Assembly: GCF_023973825.1 (NCBI RefSeq)
Contig: NC_090125.1
Coordinates: forward strand, 1,882,928-1,946,927
Reading direction: 5' to 3'
DNA from: Plasmodium brasilianum
Taxonomy: Eukaryota; Apicomplexa; Aconoidasida; Haemosporida; Plasmodiidae
Length of the DNA: 64,000 nucleotides
The notes beneath the pieces are model-generated. The model saw only the letters and a list, made by a program, of their open reading frames with translations, ran no database searches and had not been told where the DNA came from. Shown here piece by piece: positions 23,150 to 36,200 of this stretch. Made by a program: the position numbers and the translations under genes. How positions within the stretch are numbered: the first letter of the stretch is position 1; the number at the start of each line of letters is the position of its first letter.

Positions 23150-26100
23150 ATGACAAACGTTATTACCCTTTTATTCGTCCTGTTTGTGTGCATTCTAAAG
23201 TATAATTGGGGTTATAAGGAGAAGATAAATTATCCTCGTTTCTTTTTGGATAATAGTAGTAATGTTACACAGAATAAAATAATGTTCATGGGAAAATATG
23301 ATAATATTAAGAAAAGGTGTAGGAATAAATTAAATGATAATAATAACATAAATGTAGGAGAATTAAAAATTGGAAAAGTGTATGATGTTATAAATAATGA
23401 TATATATGTTAAATTAAAAAATGAGAATGAAGATACAGTTATTATAAAAAGGGAGAATAATTACTTACTAGAAAACGAGCTTTTGTATGACTACCTCGTC
23501 AACTCCAATTTGATTGGAAGGGCGTTGTACAGTAAACTGTTGAAAAGGATGACTGAAAATGGTGAAGGCAAAAAGGGCACTAACGGTGCAAGCGCGTCAA
23601 GCTTGTTAAGCGTGTCAACTGATGCTATCGATGTTGATGCTTCAACCGATTCAACTGATTCATCCAACTGCGTAGTTTTAATCAAAGAAATAAACGAAAA
23701 GGACGAAATTGTGGGGGAGTTGTACACAAATGAAATAAGTAAGAGGAAAGAGAAAATTTATGACAAATTAACTGAACTAAAAAATTTAGAAAAAAGGATT
23801 TTTATAAAAATTATAAAAAATGTAAGAAATAAATATTTTGTAGTTTTAATAAATGATTGTATTAGAGGATATTTACTATATGATGAAGAGGACAAGGATG
23901 AAAAAACATTGTTACTCAATTCATTGAAGGGGCTAGCACAAAAACTAAGTGCATACATAATTGACGTAAATAAGAAGCTAGAATATGTGTTTCTATCATT
24001 AAAAAAATATGCTAAGCATATTTTAAATGAAAAGTTAGAAGAATTACAACATACAGTCATTGTAGAGAATTTATTTGAGAATAATTATTTCAAAGCAGAA
24101 GTATCTCATTTCTGTAATGAAGGAAATAATATAATAGTAAAAATATTTGAAAGCAAAAATAATACTATAAAGGTTAAAATAAAATCTCATCATATTATTA
24201 ATACAAGAAATATATTACGTAATTTTGATCAATTAAAAAGTAAAGTTATCACTAACGAGTTTATGAAACATAGTACTAATACATCTGATGAAGGACAAGA
24301 AGAAAAAAAAAATTTTTCTCAAATGGAAATACAGAAGGATGATTATGATGAATATAATACATTACAACAAAACAAAAAAAGAAAAGGTATGTCTAAAAAG
24401 GAATATATGGAAAAATTCAAAAAGTTTAAAGAAGAACTCTACGGTTGTAAGGAAGTAGATGCATTAAAGTACATCAATGTTGATGATTATATATATAAAA
24501 AAGAAAAACTTCTTTACGTTAGAATTATTAATAAAACATTAGATAAAAATATGTATGAAGGTAGTATGATAAATGGTGATACCTTAAACCAAGAAATATA
24601 TAATCTTATGACAAAAATGGCGAGTAAGCAAAATATTGTTACGGAGTATGATGACAAGTTGAGGTATCCCTCCAGTGTACTCGGCTTTTTCAATAATTAT
24701 GTTATTCTGTCCACTAGAATTTTGAGGCCCGACGTAAACAATGGTGATATTGGTAGTGGTAATAGTGGAGATGGACACAGCGCGAACGTAGCAACAACCG
24801 GATGCAGCAAAGTTGGAGGGGAAAACGTGAAAGACGTTATTACGCTTATAGAGAAGCGGTACATAGATTATGAAAACCTTAAAAAGGGAGACATTTTTTT
24901 TACTCGATTTGATAATATAAAAAGGCGTAATATTCGTAATATATTTCACTTGCCCAATAGTACAATAAATAAAGTATATAATACTTATTTTAAAAGAGAA
25001 AAAGATATGCTCATACTCAACAGTATTAGGGAAAAAAAAAAGAACATACAGGAACGTGATCCGAAAAGAGATAACAATGCAGAAGAGACGGATGTTCGCA
25101 CATATGTAAGTAGCGGAAGTGGTGAGTGTATTGGCAGGGATGAGGGTCGCATCAGTGATGGGAATAGCGATATGCCAAGTAAGTATATAGAAAGGAATAA
25201 AGCACTGGATCAAAAAATATTTGAAGAAATATTTTTCGAAAAACATAATATATACATCATGAGGGGAGAACTACACAAAGATACAGAATATCGTTTAAAT
25301 AAAAACAATATAGATAAAAGCTTTAAATCATTGAAGCATATATGTGATACGTATTATTCTGGTATTAACAAAGCGTATCATCTCTACCCGAGTATAAGGG
25401 AGGAATATATTTTGGCCTATTTAGGAAAGGATAACTATAAAATGTATAGAAAAATGGTTGCTGATTACTTTTCGTTAAATGAAAACTCATATAAAGAACT
25501 TTTACAAGTTGAATGTGAAGAACTGGCAAGCACTGTTTTTGATTTTGTATATGAAAACCCGAAAGAACTAACAGTAGAATTGGTTAATAATTATAATAGA
25601 CATTTATATGAAAAAATGAAAAAGCTTAACATAAATGAATTAAATTATGTATTAAAAGATTTAAAAAAATTAAAAAATAAATTATTTATATATCCATGTA
25701 GTTATGAAACTAAAAAAGGAAGAATAAACTTAGTATTAAATAATCAAAAACCAATTACAAAACAGCATATTATGAACTTAAATATTGATGAAGATGTAAA
25801 AAGAGAGTTATTAAAAGCATATAAAAATTTTATCAATCCACTTGATTATATAAAAGATTTAATATTAAAAAAAAAACAAGCCAAATGCAGAGAAAACAGT
25901 AAAATGCCTGTTATTTATCTCTTAGTTGAAGAAACTATAAACTTGTATGAAAATTCAGCAAAAGATGTGGAACCTCATACGGAAGAACAACTTGAGGTCT
26001 TCAAGGCCCACATTTTAAAGAAAAGAAAAAATGTACATATTGTTGAGAACGATAATGATAATTTTCGGGGCGATTTATTTGATCCCGAGAACAGCCAACT

Positions 26101-26496
26101 TAGGAGAATTCTGAACATGATAAAAGAGTAGGGCAGAGACTAAACAGCGATCCTCGGCGTACATGAATATTTGTATATATGTGAAGATATACACATACGT
26201 ACATATATACGTGTACGCATCTATACATATATACATGCATAAGTACGTACATTTATACAAACGATTTGAATGAAGAATTCAATTTTTTTTATTTTTTCAT
26301 TTTTCCTTTTTTCTCATACAGGGACCTGGAAAAGCAGAAGAAAAAAAACAAGATGGATGAAGTGGACAAGTACTACGAAGAAGAACAGAAAAGTTATTCC
26401 GATGCAACTGATCTGTACAAAATTTTCCCCCAATTGGAAGAAATGGACAAATTAACTGAAGATATGTTTTACATGAAAATTCCTTTTGTCGAGTAA
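23150..26496 (+). CDS. Conserved secretory-pathway protein of unknown function, possible S1-like segments (1050 aa)
   Basis: Exon 1 is 23150-26127 and exon 2 is 26322-26496. The donor sits inside GAG-TAG, so reading through would stop after MIKE, whereas splicing (phase 2, acceptor ctcatacag) adds 57 residues ending KIPFVE. The N-terminus is a signal peptide (ITLLFVLFVCILKYNWG) followed by an Asn/Lys-rich stretch, the pattern of apicoplast-targeted proteins. Two segments, near 65-100 (LKIGKVYDVINNDIYVKL) and 205-245 (IFIKIIKNVRNKYFVVLI then IRGYLLYDEED), resemble S1/OB-type RNA-binding strands, which is my inference. Low-complexity inserts at about 140-170 and 530-560 separate conserved-looking blocks. 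The C-terminal 250 residues are helical and charged. I do not recognise a named family. Confidence 0.85.
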
Positions 26497-26853
26497 AGGG
26501 ATTTTTTTTTTTTTTGTTTTGTTTTGTTTTTTTATCCCATTCTTCACTACTTTATGCGCCAAATATAAGAAAATTTTAAGTATTATTTCAGCTTTTTTGT
26601 AGTTTATATTTTTATCAAATGAATGAAACAGCGTGTATATATGTTTTGCACTTATATCTACATACATATATTCACAAGTGCGCCTACGCACTTGCATACA
26701 AACAAAAAAAAAAAAAAAAAAAAATGAACTCTCTTCAAATTACGCACATGTATGTGCTAATAAAAATGGGAATCAATTTTCCCTATCCCCTCTCTATACT
26801 TTTTTTTTTTTTTTTCTTCCTCTTTTTCTTTTTTTTTCATTTTGCAGTAAAAT
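26497..26853. other. Short convergent 3' region
   Basis: About 360 bp between two facing stops, with poly(T) and GTTTT runs after 26500, poly(A) at 26704-26723 and poly(T) at 26800-26840. These are plausible 3' ends for both transcripts. Nothing coding. Confidence 0.6.
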
Positions 26854-28749
26854 TCATTCGTACGGTAAATTTCCGTTTAATATTTGATTCACGTCAACCA
26901 GATACCATCCCGATGATTTCAAATCAATAGAATCGGGGGAATGTAACGAGAAAAAAGGATTTTCCAATTGATTTTCAAATATGAATTCCAGATTTATATT
27001 TTTAAATTTTGTTTTTGTAATACAATCGGACGAAACGGTATTAAATGAACACATGTCATAAGACAATGTAACTAACATGTGCATACGAGTTGTTACCCCA
27101 TTTTTTATTATATTTGATAAGAATTTCATTTTGTTACTACTTTTTAATTGAGCTAGATCCTTATTTTCTACACATATATATTGATATAAAAACTTTTTTA
27201 TATTTTCCTTTTTTGTTCTTTTACCTGCATTTCTAACTAACCCTAATATGTTGTACACATATAATAATTTCATATTCTCTATCTCTATGTTATCAAATTG
27301 GAAATTTATGTTATGTGTTTTTAAAATTCGAAATATTTTTAAAAAATATTCCTCTAAATAAATATTTGTCATTTTTGATAATTGATCTTCGTCTAACTCC
27401 TTTAGAGCACTAAAAAATGTGTTAACACATAATTTTACCCCATCAAAATATGTATATTTTAAATCTTTTAAATCTTCACTTAGTATATTACAGAAATATA
27501 AACTTATATAATTTCCTATTATACTAGTTGAGTTTTTATTTTTATATAATAAAAATGAATTTAAAAAATTTTCTATTTCTTTTTTATTGTTTTCCAGATT
27601 AATTTCATTTAACACTTCATATATATCATGTTTAACAATTTTATTACTGTTGTTTTTATGAGGAATATTTGTATCTACATTTTGGTTTGCACTCGTGCTA
27701 TTTGCTTCACTTGTGCCTTGACTTTTCCTTGCCTTCTCATCCTTCCCGCAGTTTCTTTCACTCTCACTTTTTGAAACATTCGTGTGGGAAGTACTACTCG
27801 TGTGGGAAGTACTACTCGTGTGGGAAGTATTACTCGTGTGGGAAGTATTACTCGTGTGGGAAGTATTACTCGTGTGGGAAGTATTACTCGTGTGGGAAGT
27901 ATTACTCGTGTGGGAAGTATTACTCGTGTGGGAAGTATTACTCATGTGGGAGGTACTACTCATATGGGAAGTACTATTCATGTGAGCAATACTACCTGAT
28001 TGAGCTTCTACTTCATGGTTACGTGTAAAAAAATTATCATCGTTCTTCAAATCATACCTGCACAGTGGTTCATTACTCTGTTTCTTGGAATAAAAATCAA
28101 CTGGTTTTATTTTTTCACATTGAACGGCTTTATATTCCTCATCATGAGTAGTGGAGTATTCTGATATAGTATTCTTAAGTAGGCTATTACTTACGTTACC
28201 ATTATCTTTAACTACTATAGGTACTACATTACTATGATTATCATTAATTTTGGTGTTGTCATTCAGACACCTTTTGACTTGTATTTTTTTCTCTTCAGTA
28301 TTAAGTTTTCCTATTTTTAGCCCTTCAAAACTGTTTACCTTTAAATTTATTTCATCGACTTCTTTTATGTTATTCTTCTTCACACTATCGCTGAACTTAG
28401 TATATAATACACTATTCGCATTGTCTGACGATTTTATTTTTTTATGTGGATGTTTTGTTTTTAATTCATTTTTTCCTTTTTTACTTTTTTGCGCATATTG
28501 TATTTTCCCATTCATTATATATACATCTTCATCATTATTTTCATCCTTTATAATATTTTTATTTTTTTTCACACTTTTTAATTTTATATCCCCAATATCT
28601 TTAATCTTTATTTCTTTATTTTCTGAAATGTTAGTAGCAATGTTTTGTTTCCTACCAAAAAAAGGATGTTCCCATTTTCTTTGCTTGATACAAAAGGAAC
28701 TTCCTTTAACAAATATGTTATGTGTAATTACCACAATTTTTTTTCTCAT
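26854..28749 (-). CDS. Conserved Plasmodium protein, 631 aa, with SNTSHT repeat; C-terminus possibly Tim44/NTF2-like
   Basis: Single exon. The N-terminus (MRKKIVVITHNIFVKGSSF then CIKQRKWEHPFFGRK) is basic with few acids and could be a mitochondrial presequence. Residues 40-360 are Asn/Lys/Ser-rich low complexity including about ten SNTSHT hexapeptides. From about 375 the sequence is ordered: helical (FFSALKELDEDQLSKM, YLEEYFLKIFRILKTHNI) and ending in strands with GVTTRMHMLVTLSYDMC, INLEFIFENQLENPF and GWYLVDVNQILNG. The last part has the shape of an NTF2-like fold such as the Tim44/mL45 domain (strand, turn, Trp near the end), but this is pattern-level inference, so I leave it unnamed. It is divergent from the RAP gene. 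Confidence 0.85.
   Translation of the reverse strand: MRKKIVVITHNIFVKGSSFCIKQRKWEHPFFGRKQNIATNISENKEIKIKDIGDIKLKSVKKNKNIIKDENNDEDVYIMNGKIQYAQKSKKGKNELKTKHPHKKIKSSDNANSVLYTKFSDSVKKNNIKEVDEINLKVNSFEGLKIGKLNTEEKKIQVKRCLNDNTKINDNHSNVVPIVVKDNGNVSNSLLKNTISEYSTTHDEEYKAVQCEKIKPVDFYSKKQSNEPLCRYDLKNDDNFFTRNHEVEAQSGSIAHMNSTSHMSSTSHMSNTSHTSNTSHTSNTSHTSNTSHTSNTSHTSNTSHTSNTSHTSSTSHTSSTSHTNVSKSESERNCGKDEKARKSQGTSEANSTSANQNVDTNIPHKNNSNKIVKHDIYEVLNEINLENNKKEIENFLNSFLLYKNKNSTSIIGNYISLYFCNILSEDLKDLKYTYFDGVKLCVNTFFSALKELDEDQLSKMTNIYLEEYFLKIFRILKTHNINFQFDNIEIENMKLLYVYNILGLVRNAGKRTKKENIKKFLYQYICVENKDLAQLKSSNKMKFLSNIIKNGVTTRMHMLVTLSYDMCSFNTVSSDCITKTKFKNINLEFIFENQLENPFFSLHSPDSIDLKSSGWYLVDVNQILNGNLPYE
27781..27990. 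repeat. 18-bp coding minisatellite (SNTSHT)
   Basis: Unit gtgtgggaagtattactc on the + strand, about eleven copies, encoding Ser-Asn-Thr-Ser-His-Thr on the minus strand. Copies at both ends carry substitutions, while the central copies are nearly identical, as expected for recent expansion. All plus-strand frames over it are also open, which creates shadow frames. Confidence 0.85.
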
Positions 28750-29781
28750 CTTTTAAATATGCAAAAGGGAAAATATAGATGGGAGCATAAAAAAACGATG
28801 GTCTCTGCCTCGGGAAAACGGTACAATACTTGCAAAAAACTTGGCAAAAAGGTGAAAAGCTCTAATACTTTTACAAACAATAGTATGTATGTTTACCCTT
28901 ACGACATTTTTTTCTTAACGTTTTTTATCAAACAGGGAAAAAGTTTTCATGAGCGAGTTTGACATACAAATATGAGCATAAGCACATATATATACGCGCA
29001 TATATACATATATGCATACATTTAAATATGTACATAAACATATATACATATATGTACGCATAATATGTATCATTAACTAGCTGATGAAAAACTAAAACAT
29101 ACCATTTCCCCTACGCCATTGGGAAAAACATACACTTCAAAAATTAACTTAATTAAAATTCAATTTATATTGAAAATTATGACTTTAAAAAAAATTTTTT
29201 TTTTTTTTTTCTTTAACTGCAGAACATTTATAAATTACAATTCAGAATGATTCGTTAGGTAGAAGTATAATTGTAAGTAGTGCCAGTTTTATGACGAACA
29301 TATATTTTATTTCACTTTATTTTATATATCTTCCTTTTTCGCGTAACCTTTACTTGAGTTTACTCGCTATGTTTCATATGCGACATCTTTGTGTATACAT
29401 TATATGAAGCTGCAAATGTTTTTCCCAAATTGTGCTTTATCTTTTTTTATTTCCAATTTTTTAAAACTTTTTTAATTTTTTTCATTTAAAAAAAGAAAAA
29501 AGCTGATAATGTTTTACTCTTTTTCCATTTAACTCCTTTTTTTTTTTTTTTTTTTTTCTTCTACCTTCGTATAAAATTAAAAACAGCAATAGGAGCAACA
29601 TTATGAACATTCGTATTTGTGGATACACATATATTTAATATACATATATAATACAGTTTAAGTCATGTAAATATATGAACATTTAGTCAAAACAATGTTT
29701 AAAATTTTCTTTATCTTTTTATGGGCTTATTTTATTTTCCTTTAATGCTTCAATTTTTTTGCTTTTTTATTAATATATATA
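28750..29781. other. Divergent intergenic region (631-aa gene / RAP gene)
   Basis: One kilobase with a TACATATA-rich stretch at 28980-29065, poly(T) at 29196-29210 and 29528-29547, and AT-rich leader sequence up to the RAP start. No exon identified. Confidence 0.6.
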
Positions 29782-31672
29782 ATGTTATTAAAAAAGAGTA
29801 GGACCTTTATATTTAACTTGAAGCGTTGTAGGTATTTCTGTGATAATAAAAATTATATAAACAATAATTACTTAAATTATGTGCAGGTGGATAATGATAT
29901 TGATGATGAAAAGAACAATGACAAAAATAACTTAAAAGAAAAAATAAATATAAATAACAAAAATGTATCTTATAATTTCCAAAATGTTAAACAAGCACCA
30001 TCATCATTGTCACACAAGGACAATAAACATACAGAGGATCAATATCCATTAAGCAATAGAGAGAATAAATTGAAAAACTGCTCAAATAAAACAAAAAATT
30101 ACATGATTAATGAAAAATTGAATATTTCTTATGATTTTGATTATCGTGGTATTGAAAAAAAAAATAAACACTTAAACCCTCGTTCAAACAATAAGACAAC
30201 TGAAGAATGTGAAAAGGGAATTGATACAGACAGACTTCAGTCTGATTATAAAAGGGGAAAAGAGGGAGAAACTATAAAAAAAAAAAAAAAAAACATAAAA
30301 AATATTGAAAGTTATTATGATTATAGTAATAATAATAATGATAACAACGATATTGATAACAACGATATTGATAACAACGATATTGATAACAACGATATTG
30401 ATAACAACGATATTGATAACAACGATATTAATAACAACAATATTGATAATAATGATAATACCGAAGAGAACAATGGAAGCAGTTTACGTAATCCTCATAA
30501 CTTAAACATTTCAATGAATTCGAATGAAGTAAAAAAAAAAAAAAAAAGTAACAATGAGGAAGAACTTACGTTTAAACATGAACATGCCTTTGATAATACA
30601 AATGATGGAAATGAAGAAAAAGTATGGACTGACACAAATACTGATTTTATGGCCAACAATCAGAATGATTCAAATGATAATTCTCAAACCAAAAACAGGA
30701 ATAATCCAAATGACGATTTTTTAAATATGAAGAAAGAAGAGGAAGGTCATAATTCAAATGAACATGACTGTTCAGAAAATTTTTCCAGAAAAAAAAATTC
30801 CGAATTTTTGAATCAAGAGGAAACAAACAATGCTTTCAATACATCAAATGAGAATTCAGAAAATTGGTTAGAAAATGAAGAAGATATACCAAACGTTTTT
30901 GAAGTGGATGAAAATTTAAGTGAAGAAGAAAAAAAAGAAAAACTTAAATTAATAAAATTAATTACTGAAAAGTTAGCTGGACCACTGAAATCAAATAATG
31001 AAAATAATCCAAAAGGTGAAGTAACTGCTAAAGGTGAAGGAGAACCAAAAAACGAAGGGGAATCAATTTTTGCTGATAATCGTCCCATAGCAATAGAAGT
31101 AGACGGGCCCTCGCACTTTTACGCAAACAGTAACAGATATACCACATACACAAAATTAAAGCATAGAATTCTAACCAAATTAGGTAAATAAAAAAAAAAA
31201 AAAATCGGTACATATTTATAGGTGTACAGCTGCATACCTTCACGTGATATAGTTACAAACGAAAATGTTGTTTCATGCGTTATATAGGTCTTAATGAAAT
31301 GAATATAATATTGTATCTCCATATATATATATATTTGCATTGAGCTGGGTATGTATGGTAACTATTTTGCATATATATAATTATGCATGTTTGTTCACAT
31401 GCATGTGTGTATGTATATCCGCTACCCCTTATATGCTTGTATGCACATATTCCTCTCCCATTTAAGGTTACAACGTTATTCACATAAGTTACATTGACTG
31501 GAGAAAATTAAGGAACAAAAGCGAAAGGGAAGAATTTATTTTAAAGAAACTAAAAGAAAAGAATGATGAATTTTTAGATGATAACGATAGAATATATTAT
31601 AACGAGAGAATGAACATGATTAAAGAAGATTATATGAAGTACATGAAAGAAAAAAAGGAAGGTAGTAATTAA
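29782..31672 (+). CDS. RAP-domain protein, probably mitochondrial (535 aa)
   Basis: Exons 29782-31183 and 31467-31672, phase 1, joined inside the RAP domain. The first exon alone ends in a false stop four bases past the donor. The N-terminus ([19 protein letters not shown]) is a basic, acid-free presequence typical of mitochondrial import. Residues 30-420 are Asn/Asp/Lys-rich with NDIDN repeats. The RAP domain spans about 432-500: [20 protein letters not shown], then [20 protein letters not shown] and [18 protein letters not shown]. It carries the Asp-Gly-Pro-Ser-His core and the conserved Trp. RAP proteins in apicomplexans are linked to processing and stability of the fragmented mitochondrial rRNAs. 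Low-complexity content makes the N-terminal two-thirds fast-evolving. Confidence 0.92.
30341..30435. repeat. 15-bp coding repeat (NDIDN)
   Basis: Unit aacgatattgataac, about six copies, encoding Asn-Asp-Ile-Asp-Asn in the RAP protein. Flanked by more Asn/Asp codons and, at 30280-30296, a poly(A) run encoding Lys that is a likely site of length errors in assemblies. Confidence 0.85.
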
Positions 31673-32608
31673 TCTGTATAACAACACATTTATTTTTGAA
31701 TCATAAAGTCGTTATGTTTGTGATATTTTACCATTTTTTATAATTTTGTCTTTTTTTCTTTTTTATTTCTAATTTTCCAATTGTTAATTAAAATTATATT
31801 GCTGTTATTATAAGTTTAATAGAATTAAAAAAAATATATATATAAAATATGCACACACATGATAGATAACTTGTGAGTGTTACAGTATGATTCACATTGA
31901 TATGCTCTATATTGCATAAATAAGAGAAAACGATGGGGAACTATAAAACACACATTTATATGCAACAAAGTGAAGTATAATAATTTATAATTGAACAAAA
32001 AAAAAAAAAAAAAAAAGGAGCTAAAAAGATTAGTAATAAAACAGGTTGCTCACACAGAAATTTAAAGCAAATTTGTGGAACGTTGCAGTTAAATATAATA
32101 AAAGGGGCTTAAAAAAAATTCTGCTTTATTTTATGTGCTAAAAAAAAAAAATGAATATTGTGGATATAAATTTTAGAACAACCCAGAATATGCAAATATA
32201 GCATAATAAAATATAATATATTAAAATAACACAATTTTTTTAGTCGATTTTGATCAAAAAAAAAAAAAAAAAAAAAAGCTGCACATAATGGGTACCTTGA
32301 AAAGTTTTAGTTAACCGCATAAATTTTTTCTCCGTACTTGTACAATATAATATATTTTTGTATATTTTACATATTTTAATGTAACGTTTTTTTAACTATT
32401 TTTTTTTTTTTTTTTTTTTTTCTTGTATTACTGAAGCATGCTCAAACTTTTTAAAAAAAAGAAGAAAAGAAAATTGAATTAAAAAAATTAATGAAATACT
32501 TATAACATAAAGGGGTAAAATATATGTATATATACACAAATATACATTCTTCTTTTTCATTTGTTTATAACATGATATATAACTACATTTATTAGCTAAT
32601 ATATAGAT

Positions 32609-32647
<39 letters not shown>

Positions 32648-33201
32648 AAATAAAATAAGCAAGAAAAGTAACCCAAATTTTATGAAACAAAAACATAAAG
32701 GTTAGATATAATATATTCTTTGATATAATTGAGAAAATAAAAAAAATTTTAAATGGCTGTATAAACAGTGTTAACTGTCGTTCGATTGTTATGACATAAA
32801 TGTGAAACATTGTGCTATACGTGCTACATCATTGCGCTTATGGGACATAAATGTACGTGCATGTATTAACGTAACTACGTATTATATACATTCGTATTTA
32901 TATACATGAGCCCATTTATGTATTTATTCCAAGCATATAATTTTTTTTTGCCTGACGTATGCAAGTTTTTATAATTTTTGCAACTTGATATGATGTACAT
33001 TTTTTAGCCGAAGCTATATTACAAATTTTATATTGTTACACAATTTGACTTTTTATTTAAACATATTGTTAAGCATTAAGCGAATATGTATATAAGAGGA
33101 CATATATATATTAATACGCTTTTTATAATTATTTTTGGGTGGTTTAACTTTTTAAGGGATAATTAAGTCTTTTTTTTTTTTATCGATATTTTTGTTAGGT
33201 C
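31673..33201. other. Convergent intergenic region (RAP gene / PDE-delta)
   Basis: 1.5 kb holding long homopolymers: poly(A) at 31999-32016, 32256-32278 and 32611-32644, and poly(T) at 32400-32422. Otherwise featureless AT-rich 3' sequence, no coding exon seen. Confidence 0.6.
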
Positions 33202-36200
33202 TCATTTTTTTTTTTTTTCCGAATTATCTTTATTAATTTCTTTTTTTTTTTCTTCGCCCATTTTTTCCATATTTTCCTCAGTGACGAAACTTTCTGTCAA
33301 TGATATAACATCTTCTTCAGCAATATCTAACAAACTTATACCTCTCAGCAATTTTTGTTTTTCTAAATTTTTATAATAATCAGTAACTCTCATTTTATCT
33401 GTATTATAAAATAAATTAATATTTTTTTCTATTAATCTCCAAGTTTTCAAATTTATGTTTAAATTGTGCAATACTATTTGAGTTATCTCTTTTTTAGCTC
33501 TTTCCATTGACTGCAATTCTTGAATTAACGGCATGACAATAATTTCAAAAAAATACACCTGTGAGCTTGGTATACTTTTAACAAAATCATGGTGATGAAT
33601 AAAGTTTAATTTGATATAACTAAAATCGTATTTATTAACATTGTTAAGGTTGTTCACATAATTTATATAAATGTTTTCATAGTTGAAAATCATGGCTTCG
33701 TCGATATATTCCTCATTCCAGAAATGGTTAAAGTCGTACGCGCCTGCAGACGGGAAATAGCGAAAACGTATGAGAGTGTACAGGTGGGTGCACATACATA
33801 CATACATACATACATACATACAAACTCACATGCATACGTACATACATTTATGCGCCCACACATACACACATATCTGCTTTCACATGTGCACATGCAATCG
33901 CGAGTAATGGAGAAATATCAACTACATCGGCAGTAGTCATGTATTGGATGTACCCATATTCTTATTCTTCTTATAAAGGTCCTCAAACTTTTTTTGAGAA
34001 AAGAATTCCTCACTCACAAGCATAGTCCACTTAGCATGATCCCTCCATTTCAAACATGTATGACCAATGTCAGCTAACTTGATGTTTATTGTACCCAGAT
34101 TGATAGCATCCCTATCGCTGATGTCAAAATTTTCACTTCTCTTTCTTTTTTTAAATATATCTACATATTCAAAATGTAATTTCATATCAGTCGATATAAT
34201 TAATTCAATAATAAATTTCCTCATATTTCCATAGTTATTCTTATCCACTAATTTTGTATCTTCATTATTAATTAAAAAATCATATCCTATTAGTTGTAAA
34301 ACAGAAAAGGTTATGCTACAATGGTAGTTTTCTAAGATACTCATATCGTTATATCTGATAGATAATATATGATTCGTTTCTGATAAAAATGCATTGGTTT
34401 TACCGGGATGACCTACATCATGTGCTATTGAAGCTATTAAGTAACAAATCATATAAGTATTATTCAAATACTTATCAAAATCAGTAATGTGTGCTAAACA
34501 TTTTGATAAATGACAAACAGTAGCTCCATGATTTGCATTATGATAAGGGTTAGGAAAATACATACTGTTAATTAATAACAAAAATAATTGTAATTTCTTT
34601 CTTTTCTTCTCATTATTCTCTATATAAGGACTGATTAAATGGTGTCCCACCTCTAAAACAACTAAAGTAGATTTTCCATATTCTGAATCAATAAAAGAAT
34701 AATCCCAATTTCTTCCTATTTCATCTGAATCGATATTTTTGATATTATTTAAAACGTCTGCTTCGTAAGCTATTGTTAAAATATCTGACTCGTTCAGGTG
34801 TTTTTTAACATCTTCAAATGACTTCTCCTTACCTGTATTTTCTTTTCCCTCTTTACTGTCTTTCCCGTCTTTCCTGTCTTCCTCTTCTTTCATATCTTTT
34901 ACATCCTTGTTTTTATTTTTATTACTACCACAACTAATTAACAATTTTTTTAGAAAATAAGATACCGAATAATAATCTTTATAACAAGCATTAATAGTAA
35001 AATCATTGAAAAATATACTCTTATCAGAAAATAAAAATTTGTAGTTGTCTTCTTTTTTATCATATTTATCTTTAGCTATATCTACAGTTATAGATTCGGC
35101 ATCCTCATCATATAGCGGTTTAAAGTCATACCATTTTTTATAACTATTTGATAAAATATCCTTAATTACAAATAATAATATTCGGTTCCTCTTTTCCATT
35201 AGGTATCTTAATATTAAGAACATCAACAACAACACACTTAGAATGCCCATATAGTAGAAGTCTACTGTATTTTTTGCATTTCTAAAATTAATTAGTACTA
35301 TTAGCAAAACGTTTGTACTTAAGTATGTCAGCATAAATATCATCGATAAAAAAAATCTAAAGGGGGAAAACAGGGGTGCAGAGGAATTAATGCGATGATA
35401 TGGAAAAAGAAGAAAAAGGATGAGAAAAAACGAGAAGAAATGATTCATTTATAAGCTTACCAATATATACAGATATATGTGAATGTACATAAACATAGCA
35501 GCGAGTGAACATGAAAAATATACACTCGAACACATAACATATGATATGCAGGCAAACATTTGTGGTACCCAATTGAATACGAAAAGGAGTATAAATATTA
35601 TGTAACACTTAGCATGTACTGGTATTAGCTTGCTTCATTATATATATTTTTTTTTTTTCATTTTTCATAGGAAAAATTTAATTTTATTAATAATTATTTA
35701 CTTGAGGGTGGGGAGACATAGTATGAAGACCGAGTCCACAAAAAAGTGAAGATATAAACTAAATTTGTTATTATAGAACGCAATTGAATTGACACCACTA
35801 CTAGTTTGTTCATTTTCTTTTGTAAAAAAGTAGAGAGATAGAAACTGAAACACTTGGTTCTAGGGGAAAAAAAAAAAAAAAAATTACAAAGTACATACAA
35901 AATGGTAAAAATGGAAGTAGTACAAATAAAGGCGATGAAAATAGAACAGTGGTAGATGCAGCAAACTCTTTGCTTGATATCTTTGCAAATCTGTTTGTTT
36001 GGTGTTAATAACTTACTATAATTATATAAGCTACAAACAGACTTTTAGCATACGCATTTTTTGACGAAGAAAAGTATATTTTCATTAACACGACAATATG
36101 CATTAAACAATTCAAAAGGGAAAAAGCAACTACAAATATTTCCATAGCAGTCACATCTTTTTTGCTTAAGTCTACGAAGAAAAAGTGGGTCAGGAATGAA

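Noticed and set aside
27669..28028. Plus-strand frames GKYYSC and LVWEVL opposite the 631-aa gene
   Set aside because: Mirror of the SNTSHT coding repeat; the minus frame continues for 631 codons with ordered sequence, so it is the real one.
30305..30505. [10 protein letters not shown] frame
   Set aside because: Second frame of the NDIDN repeat inside the RAP gene.
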